In this document: one piece after another, positions 35,156 to 47,883 of the stretch
How positions within the stretch are numbered: the stretch's first letter is position 1
Layout of the letters: the number at the start of each line of letters is the position of its first letter
DNA from: Adiantum capillus-veneris
Taxonomy: Eukaryota; Streptophyta; Polypodiopsida; Polypodiales; Pteridaceae
NCBI GenBank assembly: GCA_014529385.2
Contig: CM043944.1
Coordinates: 73,213,884-73,277,883 of the forward strand
DNA: 64,000 nt
Reading direction: 5' to 3'
Position numbers and translations under genes: made by a program
The notes under the pieces: model-generated
Database searches by the model: none
The model's input: only the letters and a program-made list of their open reading frames with translations
What the model was told of the DNA's origin: nothing

Positions 35156-35275
35156 AACTATCTACCCCACCATTCTAACATTTGGTCAAAGCAGCTTGAT
35201 TAAGTTTTAAGTATCTCCTTAAACTGCCAAATAAAGAGGCCCTCATATATCCCATTTTCTTTCTAATGTTCAAAG
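35156..35275 (-). repeat. Dispersed CATTAGGAA terminal-like repeat, copy 3
   Basis: Matches 27398-27515 closely: CCCCACCATTCTA, TTTGGTCA, CTGCCAAATAAAGAGG, CCCATT, then CTTTCTAATG. Confidence 0.65.
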
Positions 35276-35874
35276 AAAGGGCCCATTCATAAACTAAAAA
35301 TTTGGAAAAATTCATACACATGTCTCCTTGTTCTCCAAGGCCTGTCTTAACATGCAAAAATACATAATTACACTCATGATGCACAATGTTTTTTATAAAC
35401 ACTTTACTTTGGTTCCCATAGGAAATAAGTTTGTCCACTAATGGGCCATCATGGCATAAAAGCCCTTCCCCATTTTCAATGAACGGCCTTTTCTCCATTG
35501 GAGAGTCCTCCAAACGCTTAGCTAGTGTCCATTACTCCATCCATGATCCGGTTATTCAAGAAAGTGAAGAAAAGTAGACACATTGGATACCTAAAATTGT
35601 AGGTTGATAAGGCGGTTCATTTTTGTGGGGAGTGGTTGAGGCACCCCCTATCTAAAAGTTAGCATTCACCACAAAATTGTAGGATGAGGGCTCTTCAACA
35701 AAAAGAAAGAGTATGGGGCACTTTTGGAGGGTCCTTATGTGCACCTTTAAATGGCCTATGGGGAGCCCTCTAATACATACTAGAAAAACGGCGCCGCCTT
35801 TGGCGGCGGCATGGCCTCTTTTACCCTCAAGATTTTTGCTCTTGGCAAATTTCATAAAAACAGATGAAGCAAAT

Positions 35875-35924
<50 letters not shown>

Positions 35925-36096
35925 CGCGCACGCGCGCGCACAGTCATCAGGGCTATAGGACACACTAAATTTTGTAGGTTGTTCCTCCTTCAAATTTAAA
36001 ATTTAGAGGTAAATCTCAAAATTTGTAGGTGGGATTACACTAAACCTTGGTCTACATACTGGGTGGCATTTTCCTTTGTATACATACTGAGTGGAT

Positions 36097-36099
<3 letters not shown>
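35276..36099. other. Unassigned sequence with CT microsatellite
   Basis: 35877-35921 is (CT)n followed by an alternating CG/CA purine-pyrimidine stretch (35921-35940) able to form Z-DNA. A GC hairpin CGGCGCCGCC...GGCGGCGG lies at about 35790-35812. No gene seen. Confidence 0.5.
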
Positions 36100-36176
<77 letters not shown>

Positions 36177-36218
36177 TGTCTCGCTAAAGAGAGAGAGAGA
36201 GAGAGAGAGAGAGGAAAG

Positions 36219-36249
<31 letters not shown>

Positions 36250-36452
36250 CTTTGTCTCTCTCTCCATCCCTCTGTCTCTCTCTCTGCACTCTTTTCTTGT
36301 GTCAATGTACTGGGCTCTCTCTCTGTCTCTAGCCCTCTCTGCACTCTTTTCCTTTGTCCATGTAGTGGGCTCTCTCTCTGTCTCTCGCTCTCTCTACACT
36401 CTTTTCCTTTGCTCTCTCTCTGTCTCTGGCTCTCTCTGCACTCTTTTCCTTT

Positions 36453-36507
<55 letters not shown>

Positions 36508-36750
36508 CTAGAGAGTACATGGACAAAGGAAAAGAGTGCAGAGAGGGCTAGAGACAGAGAGAGAGCCCAGTACATGGACAAAGGAAAAGAGTGCAGAGAG
36601 GGCTAGAGACAGAGAGAGAGCCCAGTACATGGACAAAGGAAAAGAGTGCAGAGAGAGAGAGACAAAGGGATGGAGAGAGAGACACAACTCTCTCTCTACT
36701 TTCCTCTCTCTCTTTAGCGAGACACAAAGACAGAGAGAGAGAGAGAGCGG
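36100..36750. repeat. Large CT/GA foldback palindrome with internal tandem units
   Basis: Left part 36172-36500 is the approximate inverse complement of 36505-36745, centred near 36504. Both arms contain GTCTCGCTAAAGAGAG at the outside and copies of a roughly 55-bp unit with CACTCTTTTCCTTTGTCCA..(GTA)..GGGCTCTCTC. Three unit copies lie in each arm. Frames here (RERER, SLSLS) are repeat artefacts. Confidence 0.85.
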
Positions 36751-36770
36751 TATTGTATGTGTTGGAAATT

Positions 36771-37860
36771 TATAAGAAGAATATTTAATTTAAGAAGAAG
36801 AAGCATTTGAGGAGACAACATTTGAATATTTGCAAGTTCACATGAAGACCTTTATGCAACAACCTAAACAAAAGTCTTCACAACATATTTTTAGACTACC
36901 TTTGCACTAACATATAGAGTAAGTGATATTTCTCATGTCAAAAAATATAACATGCGTAGAGACTTAAGCTTTCTATGCTCAAAAGTGTAGCCTACGACAT
37001 GCCGTACTGCAGTATCGAACCACCCATGGTCCACGATGTAAAACACATCTACCAATCACTGGGCGAAGAGATCCTAACACAAAAACACGTAGGAGCCAAG
37101 CACCGAGACTAAGAGTCTGAGCAAACATAGCATTGATTGGACGGGTTTTGCCTAACTTTGCAATGGTGACACGTGTTCTGAATCCTCTATGAATAGCAAC
37201 TTGAATGTAGCATAGCAAGCTTGGATCATATGAAGCATGATATATACCCACCATCAAGAATTGTGGGTAATATTGTAATCTATAGCCAAACAAAAAGATA
37301 TTAATATGGATAGATATTTTGATACACAAAAGCTATTACTTTACTATATCAACATCAACATTGTTACCTTGCTACATCCAAGTCCTCGAGTATGAATCAG
37401 GGCTGTGATTGGACCCCTCCATAATGGTGAATCTAATACATAATTGTTGACTGTGAGATTTAAATTCTTTAAAGTATCAAAATGTCACAAACACACATAT
37501 ATAATATTATACCTCGGACGTGTCGAGGTCGTCTTCCTAGTGTGTAAGTCACAGAGGCGTTAGGATCCATCTTCATTCATACATAAAGGATTAGAAATTC
37601 ATGAAAAAGCACAGGAAGCATAAATCTAACAGCACTAATAAATCTTAGTCCTTTGCTTCTCAGCAAATATACCTTGCTTGAGGCTACACCATGTTTCATC
37701 TATAATTCATAAGAAGATACTAAGCTTATAAATGACAAAGAAATAGTCGCTCTATCACTTCTTGCGAGACTCACCCTGCTTTTTTATTGGATGGAACATT
37801 AAGGCCCATGGCAAGGGAGTGGTAGGGGGCAATGGATTGTTGTTATCAATGCACTTAGCT
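36771..37860. other. Unassigned sequence
   Basis: A 116-residue minus-strand frame (37329-36979) is not recognised. It may belong to the 3' flank of the Helitron remains. No CTAG/hairpin 3' terminus could be confirmed. Confidence 0.3.
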
Positions 37861-40095
37861 TCATAAGTTCAATTGCAACACCTCTTTGTAGATAATGTTA
37901 GAAGTGTATGTTCTTTGATCTCCATGTCTACTAACGCTTGTTAAGTGACTATCACCAACCACAACCTTGATGGCAGAAGAGGATCTCATGTGAGACATTG
38001 CCACATACAATTGGCCATGGGTAAAAATAGGTGTTGGGAGATACAATCCAAGAACTCCCAATGTTTGGCCTTGTGCCTTGTTGATTGTCATCCCAAAAGC
38101 ACAGCGTAGGGGAAATTGGCAGTAGTGTTTCAAATGATCCCATGAGAAAATCAATTCTTGGAATGAACACTGCATTTCCTGCACGTGACCCTGTAATGAT
38201 TTCTGCTTCAATCACTTTGATGTGGAATTGCTTACAAATCAAGTGTGTCCCATTACAAAGACCACTTCTTGGATCCAAATTGTGAAGCAACATAACTGGA
38301 GCATTCTGTTTCAATTGTAAAACATGCGGTGGAAACCTCCCCCAAGATCTAAACTATTTACAAACTCACTTGTGAATAAAAAGCTATCACAATTTGATTC
38401 ACACACTAAGTCTGCACTGACATATCACTTATAAGTACCAGGAAATTGCTGCAAGCCCAAATTGTTTATAGCATCCACCTCCTTGTTCCGTGGAGCCAAA
38501 ATTACTCTATCCTTGAAAAAGGTTGCATGGCAAGAGAGTGCCTCAAGGTCTCCATATATGCAAGCAATCAATGCTTGCAAATTATTTTGTGGTAGCATCA
38601 TGCGGCCGGCAAAGCCACATTATCAAGTATGTCCCCATCACAAACATCACCATTACCAATATCAAGTGTCCATCGCACAAACTCTCTTTCAATAACATTA
38701 CTGAAACAATTGACCACTCGCATATTCTGTGTTAGATGCATGATTTCTGTACTTTGCCAAATGTATGAGTGGCACAAAGATGTATTAACAATGTCTGCTC
38801 TTCCTCCTTTACGCACAACAGGTAATATCTGTTTGAAATCAGCACCAAGGAGGAGAACCATTCCACCAAACAACATGTTATTTTGCATGACATCCCTTAG
38901 TGTCTTATCAACAGCCTCAAAAGTATGTCTATGAGCCATGGGGGCTTCATCCCATATGATCAGTGAACTCATTTGCAAAAGCCATCTTGATGTTACATGT
39001 GGACTCAAAAGTTATATCAATAGGGATCTTGAATCTAGAGTGTGCAGTCCTTCCGTTGTCGAGAAGTTGTGCTGCAATACCGGACGATGCCCATGCCAAA
39101 GAAACTTTGGACTCTCCACATATCTAAGAGAGAAATGCATTGTAGAGATAAGCCTTTCATGTTCCACATGGCCCATCCAAGAAAAAAACAGTCCCTCTGC
39201 TCATGTCAACTGCATGTAAAACCCGATTGTAAGCTTCCCTTTGTCCAACATTGAAAGATGATCCCATTCGAGCAGAAAATACTCTTTGTTCCTCTTTGTT
39301 ATACATGAACTCTTTAGCAAGCACTCCATGCTCCCTCACAATTTGCAATGTGTGATCCACCTGGGGCATTACTGAATAATCCAAGAGCCTCTTTCCATAG
39401 TGTCGAATCATTGTCTCTAAACTTGACAAAGCTTGGTTTTGTGCCATGTGTTCACAGATATGCGCATCCATTGTGCGAACCCTCATATGATATACATGGT
39501 CCTCAAAAAGCTCCTTACAGAAGCGATTCCACAATGCACCAGGATGTATCGGATCACAAAAAACCAGAATGACTACAAACATTAGGAGTAATTGTTGCCC
39601 TGTTTGTTGAAAAGAAGATTCCTCCAAACAAAGAAACCATTCATCATCAACTTACAATAATCCTCGTGCATTACATGCTTCTCTAAATGTGTCATATACT
39701 TGTCCATTGAAGGTTCTAATATCCTCAAAAGAATTACATCCTTTGCACATGTTGAGTAACATACGCAAATAGTACAAATCTCCAGCATTGGGAACAATGT
39801 GGTACACTCTCCCAATCATATCACCAATCTGTCTATGAGTCCATGTTCTACTTGCTGGCTTCCAAACCCACTTTGCTGGGAAGTCTATGTACAACAAATT
39901 GTTGGCCTCTGGATATTTTTTATTTGCAAAAAACCACTCAGTGAGTGTTGTCTTTTTGCTGACCTCTCTCTCCATCACACTCTGTACAGTCGCTCTATCG
40001 TTGAAGATGACTTTATTTTGATGAGGCAAGTGAACTTGGAGCAGTTGTATGTCAGGTTTCTCTTTATGCATGTCAAACCCAAATATTCGCCTGAT
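37861..40095 (-). pseudogene. Helitron Pif1-type helicase pseudogene
   Basis: Minus strand. Blocks in order: 'LTEWFFANKKYPEANNLLY' (about 39955-39900), 'AGDLYYLRMLLN' (about 39790), 'SFEDIRTFNG' (about 39730), Walker A region 'FLDGPCGT' ending in a stop (39159-39157), 'IIWDEAPMAHR' (Walker B, about 38960-38930), 'LLLGADFKQILPVV' (about 38860), and 'CAFGMTINKAQGQT' (motif VI, about 38105-38065). This is the SF1 helicase half of a Helitron Rep-Hel protein, which unwinds DNA in rolling-circle transposition. The Rep domain is missing, and there are frameshifts near 39.63, 38.6 and 38.2 kb. A dead 5'-truncated copy. Confidence 0.9.
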
Positions 40096-40156
40096 AGCCT
40101 CACATGCTAATACATATCAAATATTAAGATAGTTTGTAACTTCATTTAGAAGCCCT

Positions 40157-40192
40157 CATTAGGAGAAAGTTGGACTCACTTTTGGGCCCTGT
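40157..40192 (+). repeat. Left terminal repeat of element B-D
   Basis: CATTAGGAGAAAGTTGG followed by ACTCACTTTTGGGCCCTG aligns with the terminus of element C at 47525 (CATTAGGGAATTTCGGAGG, TCATTTGGAGGGCC). It lies 320 bp before the transposase-like frame, compared with about 360 bp in element C. Confidence 0.6.
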
Positions 40193-40477
40193 AAGAAGTG
40201 CCACGTCGGCTTAGAGAGAGAAAATGAAAATGTTAAATTGTGCAGTTTATGTGATACTTTTTTGCGCAACAAAAAGCCAAAATGACATTCTTTGGTAGGT
40301 AGCCGCCGTCTTTATCATTCTTATCCTTCGTTCTCTTGTCAGGAATCCAACTAACCGTATGACTAATGATTTGAAATGCCAACTTACAAGCGTTCCCTCC
40401 AGAAACATAAGCCACACAAACTCTATCAACTCTAAACTTGAGAATATGGCCTTCCCTCCCAAAACCTGAGATATTTC

Positions 40478-43223
40478 ATGAGTTTCGAGTCTCTGTCTTT
40501 TTCTCTATCAACTTTAGGAATAGAGAACGCTTATTTTCCTGATGAAAACACTAATTTGAACTTGCAATCCTCAGCCCCTTCATCTTTAACACTTACCCAA
40601 AGAAAGAACACACATCATCTTCATGTTGATGTATTGCAAGAGTACGCATCGTTGCAGAAACATAGGAGGGAGTCTTTCTTATCTCAATGGGAGAAGGAAC
40701 TTAGAAGGACAAACAAGGAACATCATTTGGATTTGTGGACCGATGGGTCTATTTATCCAAAGGATCCTATGACAAATGCGCCACCTCCCTTTGCTAATAT
40801 CACTAACCTCTTACATTTCACAGCTGATGGCAAGGATGGGCTATTGGGATACACCGAACATTTGGAATGAGAGGATTGAATGCGAAAAGGCAAAGAAACT
40901 TCCTGGTGATGGAGAACATGCAGCTGAAGAAACTTAATGAAGCATGCTCTCAAAAGATTTCATCAAACAGAGAGACAATCCAAGGCCTTGAGAAGAAGAT
41001 CACAAGTTTGCGAGAGAAAAACACCGTGCTTGGTAGTTGGAAAAGAAAACAAGATCTGTGCAACATTGAGAACATGAAGGTTGGTAGTGGTGGCCTGAAA
41101 AAATGAATACGAGCTTTAAGGTAACTCGAAGTTTGTTTCTTCAATGTGCTTCATTAAGAAATGGATACACTTTCCTATACATGATCATAACACATGGTGC
41201 TTTTTTGGTAGTTCTTTACTGCATCGAAACTCGAACGGTGCAGGCTTCAATGCCGGAGTGCATTACAGCCGTCTAGTTCCAAAAGAAGTAGATGAAGAGA
41301 TTATAACTCAAAATTTGTAAGTTGAAAGGCAGGCTACTCACCTCCTTCATGAACGAGAATCAGCTGGAACCAATGGAAGTGCAAGCAATACTTGATGAGA
41401 GTGGCATCTCACAGATGGGATACATGGCACTCTTCAAAGCATTAGCTAAAAAGTCTCAAAATAAACTACAGAAAGGATCATTGCTGCCAAAGCCATCACA
41501 TGTAAAGGCTGCTCGTCGGCACGTAAACGATGAGGTGTTTGAGAAACTTGGGTCACCATTCCATATTAAAGCAACGTTCTTAGGCAAGGCCGGCAAAGAG
41601 GTACAATTTAACGAGCACAACAACCTCTTCGTTGATCTTGAAGCATTGCAAAGATATGCAGTTCACTTCTTTGACATCAGTCGAGAGGAGTGCGGTGGGG
41701 TTCTCAAGTTTGTTTTGAAGCTCGACGAGTGCGAGGTCCTGAAGAACAAGAAGTTGGAGAGATTCACCATTACCCTCATGAACAGAGCTCTAGATCCATC
41801 AATAACAAAAGAGGATCCACAATACTTCACGTTGCAATCTAAAAACAACATTCTAACTCTAGGATCATTTCAGGTATACTTCGTTCACTCTATGATAACA
41901 AAAATATTGATTATTTGGTTGTTGATTTTGTGTTTTCGTTTTTCACTGCAAGTTGATAAGGAAAATTTTGAAATCCTCGATTGGGTTTTTAGTCATACCC
42001 AAATTCCTTCTATCATCAGTGAACAAAGAAACGGAGCCGTTCTTTTAGTGGAAGGATTTGATGACTACACAGTGGAATGGCACATGGCAGGTGGCTTAAA
42101 GACTCTTAAGTATATGTACAACATAACACACGGAGCAGCTGTGGCAAATCCATGCTTATATTGCATGGCTAATGCACAATCTCTTGAGAGTGTGCAATGG
42201 AATAGAGCTCCAAATAGACATCTTCCAGATAAGACTTTTAAACCAGTGCTTGATATTCCTCTGAGTAAAGTTCACGTTTGTACACTTCATGCACTCTGTC
42301 GAATAATTGAAAAGGTGGTTCATTTATACATATGTTTTGCATGGACATTAAAGCCAGAGAGTGAGTCGAAAAGAGTGATCAAAGCATTAGAGGGAGTGCT
42401 CTCAGACATTGGTTTGCATGGAGGCAATGTCAAAATCGAAGAGGACCCTAAGATGTCTCAAAGTTGGTACAAGGTACGGAGGAAAGCATCGATAGGCGGA
42501 TTGAAGGCAAGAAGGTTTCTTGGGTTTAGCCTCAAAGATTCAGATAGAGAAGAAAGGAGAAACATGTTCAACAAATGGAAACAGTTACATAAAGTGGTTA
42601 AAGACAATGCTGGTGGTGGGGCAATCCAGAATCACAAGGCAAACGTGTGAAAATCACTAGATAAAATTTTCCACTACGTTGAGCAGCATTCTTGGGACCA
42701 AAGTAAGCTCACATCATTTCAAGCAGCCTTGCTGGATTGGAAAAAGACTTACCTTACAGGGTGGGGTGGGCAACATATCACACATTCATTGTGGGTTGGC
42801 ATTCTACGTATACAAAACAAAATTTTAAATTGTACTCTACTGACCATTTTGTTTTATTTCAATGCAGCACATACTGTTCAACCATGGTCCATATTTTGCC
42901 AAGACAAACGGCTCACTATCAATATGGTCCACACAAGGCATGGAAAAAACCCACTACATGGCAAGAACAGGTTATTTTAAGCACACTAGCCATGGGGGAG
43001 GAAAAGATAAGGCCAATAGCCTATTAGAGTTACACCAATGGACTTACAGACGACTAATTCATAGAGCAAGGCAAAAGGAACTTCTTAAGAGTTCAGAAAT
43101 TACACGATCTTTACAACACATCCGCAAAGAGAAGAAACAGATGGCTTGGGGAGCTTCAAATGCAGCGGAGCGCCATGCAAGGTGGCGACGGTCACGAGTC
43201 AGGAGTGGGAGAAGATGGACCTG
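40478..43223 (+). pseudogene. Transposase-like gene, copy B (broken)
   Basis: Exons by comparison with copy C: 40478-41125, about 41322-41872, 41950-42790, 42867-43223. Conserved blocks: 'YPKDPMTNAPPPF' (about 40755), a coiled coil (40920-41090), 'KLDECEVLKNKKLER' (about 41718-41762), 'IPLSKVHVCTLHALCRIIEK' (about 42258-42315), 'GLHGGNVKIEEDP' (about 42414-42450), and 'THYMARTGYF' with 'HGGG' (about 42945-43000). The family is not recognised; spaced Asp/His/Glu in conserved blocks make an RNase H-like DDE/DDD transposase plausible. Defects: a frame change near 40870, a stop in GGLKK*IRALR (41104), and a Trp-to-stop near 42648. It may catalyse movement of the whole element. Confidence 0.65.
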
Positions 43224-43353
43224 ACCCCGTCGTTTTTATCCTCTTCGATGCACCTCCTTCTTCCTCACTTTGTACCTCTTCGATGTGCAAGCTCTGTAGA
43301 CGAGCTCATTCCTCTGTTGATGGCAGCATCCCCACGGGCATCAGACTTCTTCT

Positions 43354-44999
43354 TTACCTCAGAATTAGCCGCTTGTTGTATGGATCTAAGCTTTCCGGGT
43401 CTTCAACCACTGCAGCCAGAGTCTGAGCTGTGTAGGACATGAAATAAGGGGTTCTGAGTGCTTGGCACCCATACCCAATGCCAAATACATGTAGACAAAA
43501 TTGTTTCTCAATCAGAATTAGTCTTTCTGCGTTTAGTGGGAGGGGGTTCCCACCACACAATTTTGTAATAACTTTCATTGCAAACAGTGAGAACTTTGCA
43601 TTGTCATCGGAGTATTCCATGTGGTATATTATAATCTACATAAAAATTGTAATGAATTTATGGGCCGTAAGTGAGATGAGTACAATTGCCAAGTACTTGA
43701 ATTGTTTCTACAAACCTTTTTGTGGTTGAAATGCCCGATGTAGTGAGACAACGCCGCATCCTTGCCTTGGACTCCAGTAACAAGCCCTTGCCGTGAGCCT
43801 CCCGCTCTTCTAAGGAAACTATCTTCATACACTAGCACCTGTCAACAAAAAAAATGGTCATGATATTTTATCACTAGGCCATCTTTAATACCATCTGAAT
43901 GCACGACAAAAGTTACCATCTGATTCTCGTCCATTTCCAGCATCGACCTCCCCCACAAGTGAATAGACTGACTATTCATTACCTAATCTCTGGGTGCCAC
44001 AGGCCTACCCATGTTTTCCAAGGCCATTTGTTTTGTTGTCGATTCAAACTGCTCATCTGTTCGCAAATTGGCCTCTCTGAACTTTGCTTCATTGAATGTA
44101 TCTTTAATCAGTTGCCACCCTGAAGTGAACTGTGAGTCGCGGACAGCTGTGTCAGCAATAAGATGTTGGTCCACTCCATCATCATCCACAAACCCCATGC
44201 CTGCCTCATAAAAATTTGCAATTGTAGCTAGGCAGTAGTCCTCCCGTATATTGAGCTCATGCATAATATCTGTGAGCAGAGCATAGTGGGTGTCGCCCGC
44301 CATAGCAAAGCTAGGAGCACAATTCAGAGGCAAAGTCACTTCCTTACTTGGACTTTCTTGCTTGCACCCTATTGCTGCATCCGCAAGAGAAACAAGAGTT
44401 AAGCCCGCATCAAATGTTTCCTTTAGTACCTCTACCCGCTCTTCTTCTGGGTCGAACTGCACCTCCACATCCTCTACCTCTTCCTCTGGCGCCAATGGAC
44501 AACTACCGAAAGTTGTTGACTGGGAAGTCTCTAACTCACCAACCGTCTGCAAGTATAAGTAACAGACAAACCCGTGCTAGAATTCCACTAAGCGACACTT
44601 TTTGAAGTGCTTCATACACCTGTCTTGTACAAGCAGTGCATTGGAGGGACACTTTTCTAGACAGCGATTCAGTCTCCTTGAAGCACTCTTGTCAGGGGCA
44701 AGCTCGGTTGGCTGCACATATCTCATGCCATCAACTGTCATGGAATTTTCACAAGTGACTGCCTCATATTGTTGCAAATGGGTTTGTAGGTACTCAAATG
44801 AGCAATCTATAATCCTCTGTATAGAAAACTCTGCATTAAACATTCCTGATAGTTCTGGTGCATGGTGATAAGCACGGGCATTGTATAAGAACGTGAATAG
44901 TTTTTCTTCACATGTATCCTCGCTCACGTCTGTCTCCAGGACTATGATCCCCATGACTGAAAGAAAAAGCAAGCCAAAACTATTTGGTGTCATAACCAA
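43354..44999 (-). pseudogene. Conserved element gene 2, copy B
   Basis: Minus-strand exons: about 44999-44577, 44545-43983 (from an acceptor before QTVGELE), 43838-43715 and 43680-43354. Blocks shared with copy C: 'EKLFTF.....MFNAEFSIQ' against 'ERLFDF.....MFNPKFDIE'; 'TLPLNC' against 'KLPLDV'; 'LNIREDY' against 'FYLREDF'; 'GKDAALSHYI' against 'GRDAALAQYL'; 'LILIEKQF' against 'VILVDKVF'. The first exon has a Cys-rich end (CLEKCPSNALLVQDRC). No known domain. The gene converges on the transposase-like gene with about 130 bp between ends. Frameshifts near 43.64 kb. Confidence 0.55.
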
Positions 45000-45548
45000 G
45001 CGAATATTGAGCCTCGAGTACCCCTCAAGGTCTCTATTCGCTTGGTTCTGTCCCGTGCGCTAATGTCATAAGAGGTGACGTCAGTTGAGTCAAAATCAAG
45101 CGAGTAGGGGCCCCAAGAATCTCCGAAGGGCCCTATTCGCTTGGTTCTGTCCCCTGCGCTAATGTCATAAGAGGTTACGTCACTTGAGTCAGAACCAAGC
45201 GAATAGGGCCCCAAGAATCTCCGAAGGCCCCTATTCGCTTGGTTCTGCTGTCCCGTGCGCTAATGTCATAAAAGGTGATGTCTCTTGAGTCAGAACCAAG
45301 CGAATAGGGGCCCAAGAATCTCCGAAGGCCCCTATTCGCTTGGTTCTGTCCCATGCGCTAATGTCATAAAAGGTGATGTCACTTGAGTCAGAACCAAGCG
45401 AATAGGGGCCCAAGAATCTCCAAGGGCCCTATTCGCTTGGTTCTGTACCGTGCGCTAATGTCATAAAAGGTGACGTCACTTGAGTCAAAATGAAGCGAAT
45501 AGGGGCCCAAGAATCTCCAAAGGGCCCTATTCGCTTGGTTCTGTCCTG
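44993..45548. repeat. Hairpin tandem array 1 (six ~98-bp units)
   Basis: Six copies of CTATTCGCTTGGTTCTG start at 45034, 45133, 45231, 45332, 45429 and 45527. Each is followed 50-60 bp later by CAGAACCAAGCGAATAGGGG or a close variant, its inverse complement, giving stems of about 20 bp. The loops carry bZIP-like sites (TGACGTCA, TGAGTCA). The array lies just upstream of gene 2, copy B. Confidence 0.9.
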
Positions 45549-45895
45549 TGACCCAAGCATTCGGAACAGGTGGATAGCATTTAATGTTATCAATGATAGA
45601 TTTATAGGCCTACTCACTCACTATGCCCAAAATCAGGCACGGTCACATAAGGAGTAATTATTCCAACCATGCGGTTTGAGACTTTTAATTTTACCCTAAC
45701 GCAGTGGCTTCGGTGCGCACATAGTTAACAGCACACGGGAAGGGGAGAGAGGCAGGGAGAAAGAACCTGTCTCTGCAATATCCAATGGCACCGATTTGGA
45801 TGGTGATGTCGCAGGCCGCCTACAGCAAGAACCAGAAGGTGGCGATGGCGATGGCGACGCGGCAGCAAAGGACTCAACCCAGTGGAGGTTGCTCA
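45549..45895. other. Spacer between arrays
   Basis: No gene recognised; becomes GC-rich from about 45700. Confidence 0.4.
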
Positions 45896-46262
45896 ATGCA
45901 GGATCACGATAGGTGGCCAAGGGGAAGAGCGCAGAAAATGCAAAGGCAACGGCGATCTGTTTGTTCTACTTTGACTTGAAGATGGGGACTGCAAAGGAGA
46001 TCGGCGTCTGACTCTCACGCAAAATCACGAGAGGTGGCCAAGGGGAAGAGCGCAGAAAATGCAAAGGCAATGGCGATCTGTTTGTTCTACTTGGAGATGG
46101 AGATGGCGACTATAAGGGCGATTGGCGTCTGACTCTAAAGGCAGGATCACGAGAGTTGGCCAAGGGGAAGAGCGTAGAAAAGGCAAAGGCAGTGGCGATC
46201 TGTTTGTTCCACTTGGAGATGGAGATGGCGACTGCAAGGGCGATTGGCGTCTGTCTAACCCT
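45896..46262. repeat. Three tandem ~120-bp GC-rich units
   Basis: The block ATCACGA(T/G)AG.TGGCCAAGGGG AAGAGCG (shown in two parts), followed later by GGCGATCTGTTTGTTC and GGCGTCTG, repeats at about 45900, 46022 and 46144. Minus-strand open frames across it are repetitive, not a recognised protein. Confidence 0.85.
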
Positions 46263-46665
46263 AAACGATCACTCAAAAATGCACGTGGGCTCCGCTCACA
46301 AGGACAACCAGTAATAAATGGTCTCAGATTCCCATGCAGTACTATTTACCAACCACAATCTCGCGCATAAGTGAAGTTGTCACCCTCCCCGAGGTAAGCA
46401 TTCTAAGTTTAGAGGCAGTAACCCCACCAAACATTTCAACTATTCTACCTCTTTTCGCGTCCTCTACTGCGCATCATTCTAATTAACTCTACCCCCATCG
46501 ACGCTACGCGGTAAGCAAACCATCCCAACTCTTTTTGCGCATCACCTCTTACTCTCATGCATCCTTCTCTTACTCCTGTTCTGCAGTGCTTTACTGACGC
46601 AGAACTCTACACACAGTGAAGAGGTATGCTACTTACTACCCTTTTGTGCACTTGTATTTTGTGTA

Positions 46666-46895
46666 GTCAGTACCAGGCGAATAAGGGAAGGTAAACCCTG
46701 TTTGTTGCACCTGTTTACTTGGTATTGACCATCGTCTTTACCATAGGATGTTTGCTTTTACACTTTTCCTTGGTCAGTACCAAGCGAATAAGGGAAGTCC
46801 ACTTAGTTCGATGCCCCTGTTCGCTTGGTACTGACCTCGGAAAAGTTAAGTGATGTCTGCTAGTACAGAGGTCAATACTAAGCAAATAAGGGGAA
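46666..46895. repeat. Hairpin array 2 (GTACCAAGCGAATAAGGG family)
   Basis: GTCAGTACCAAGCGAATAAG and its complement CTGTTCGCTTGGTACTGACC alternate (46666, 46715, 46771, 46825, 46868), the same core as array 3 at 60.7-61.6 kb. Confidence 0.85.
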
Positions 46896-46955
46896 GGTAA
46901 ACCCTGGGTTTTTGTTACCAAATATGCGTTTTGAATTTATAAGGGAGAAACAAAA

Positions 46956-47524
46956 TTACAACTTAACACCGGGTTTTGAGTTAGAAAACACTAGGGACGG
47001 GCGCAAAGGCCAAGTTTCCGACTTTACAAAGAGTGGCCTACTAATTTCCGGGGGTTTAGGGTTCGCAATAACCATGTAGTCCTTTTCCTTCACAGCCAAA
47101 CTATCTCTTCCTGAAGCTTGTTGGGTGGCAAAGTTAATGGCTTCCTCATATTTACTGGCTAGCTCAAGCACTTCATCCTTCATCTCCTGTAGCCAATTAT
47201 AGATAGCCTCTACAGAGCCATTCTCGACGAGCAATCGCTGCAGGTCTTCAGGCCTTCTTGCTTCCAGAGAGTCTTTAAGGATTGAGACCCTGTGCCTGAC
47301 GATCAGCATTTGTTCCAGCTTCAAGCTAGCATCCTGCACAGAGCATTTAGCAAATAAGATCTTCAAAGTAGGAGCTTGGAAATTGGGAGCAGAAAGCAAA
47401 TAATTACCAGCGGCTTACCTCGAGAATTGACTCCCGTGTTTACAGTAGCCACTCCCGGGCTGTGTCGGTCGAGAACATTAAGGGTAACATCGGGGAAGGG
47501 CCAAGGGGGGACCTCCTGAGGAGG
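46956..47524 (-). pseudogene. Gene 3 of element B-D, 3' exons (coiled coil)
   Basis: Minus strand. An exon from 47524 to about 47414 ('PPQEVPPWPFPDVTLNVLDR') ends at donor CGAG|GTAAGC. The next exon starts after TGTGCAG at about 47337 ('DASLKLEQMLIVRHRVSILK') and runs to a stop at 46956; it is helical with a long predicted coiled coil. The first exon is interrupted at 47524 by element C; its other half lies at 60393-60545 and reads with the same Pro-rich style. Function unknown. Confidence 0.55.
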
Positions 47525-47883
47525 CATTAGGGAATTTCGGAGGTCATTTGGAGGGCCTTCAAAGAAAATGTATTTTTTGCACTCTCTCTCTAGAAAAAAT
47601 GGCAAATAATAGAGCTGGGTCTTTCATAGTAAAAGTTCAAAAAGTGTACTTTAAGTAGATTCCTTACTCTTCTGAACATTCGTTCGTAGTGATTGAGGGA
47701 TAATCCTCTTTTCAGTTGCATTGAATGAACCTCGTCAATATGGAGGGAATGAGGCTAACATGGAGGGACGAAGGCGCAGCCGCTATTCACTTTCCATTAA
47801 ACCTGCACATTTGGCTATTGGCGCACTCCTCAAATGTCACAAATGTTACCTAGAAACGAGCCAAATATCACCTTCACATTGAT

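Noticed and set aside
37861-40095. Intact host Pif1 helicase gene
   Set aside because: Sequence style is Helitron, the Walker A motif contains a stop, and several frameshifts are present.
44993-45548. CRISPR-like array
   Set aside because: Eukaryotic context, no cas genes, and each unit is a long inverted repeat without variable spacers.
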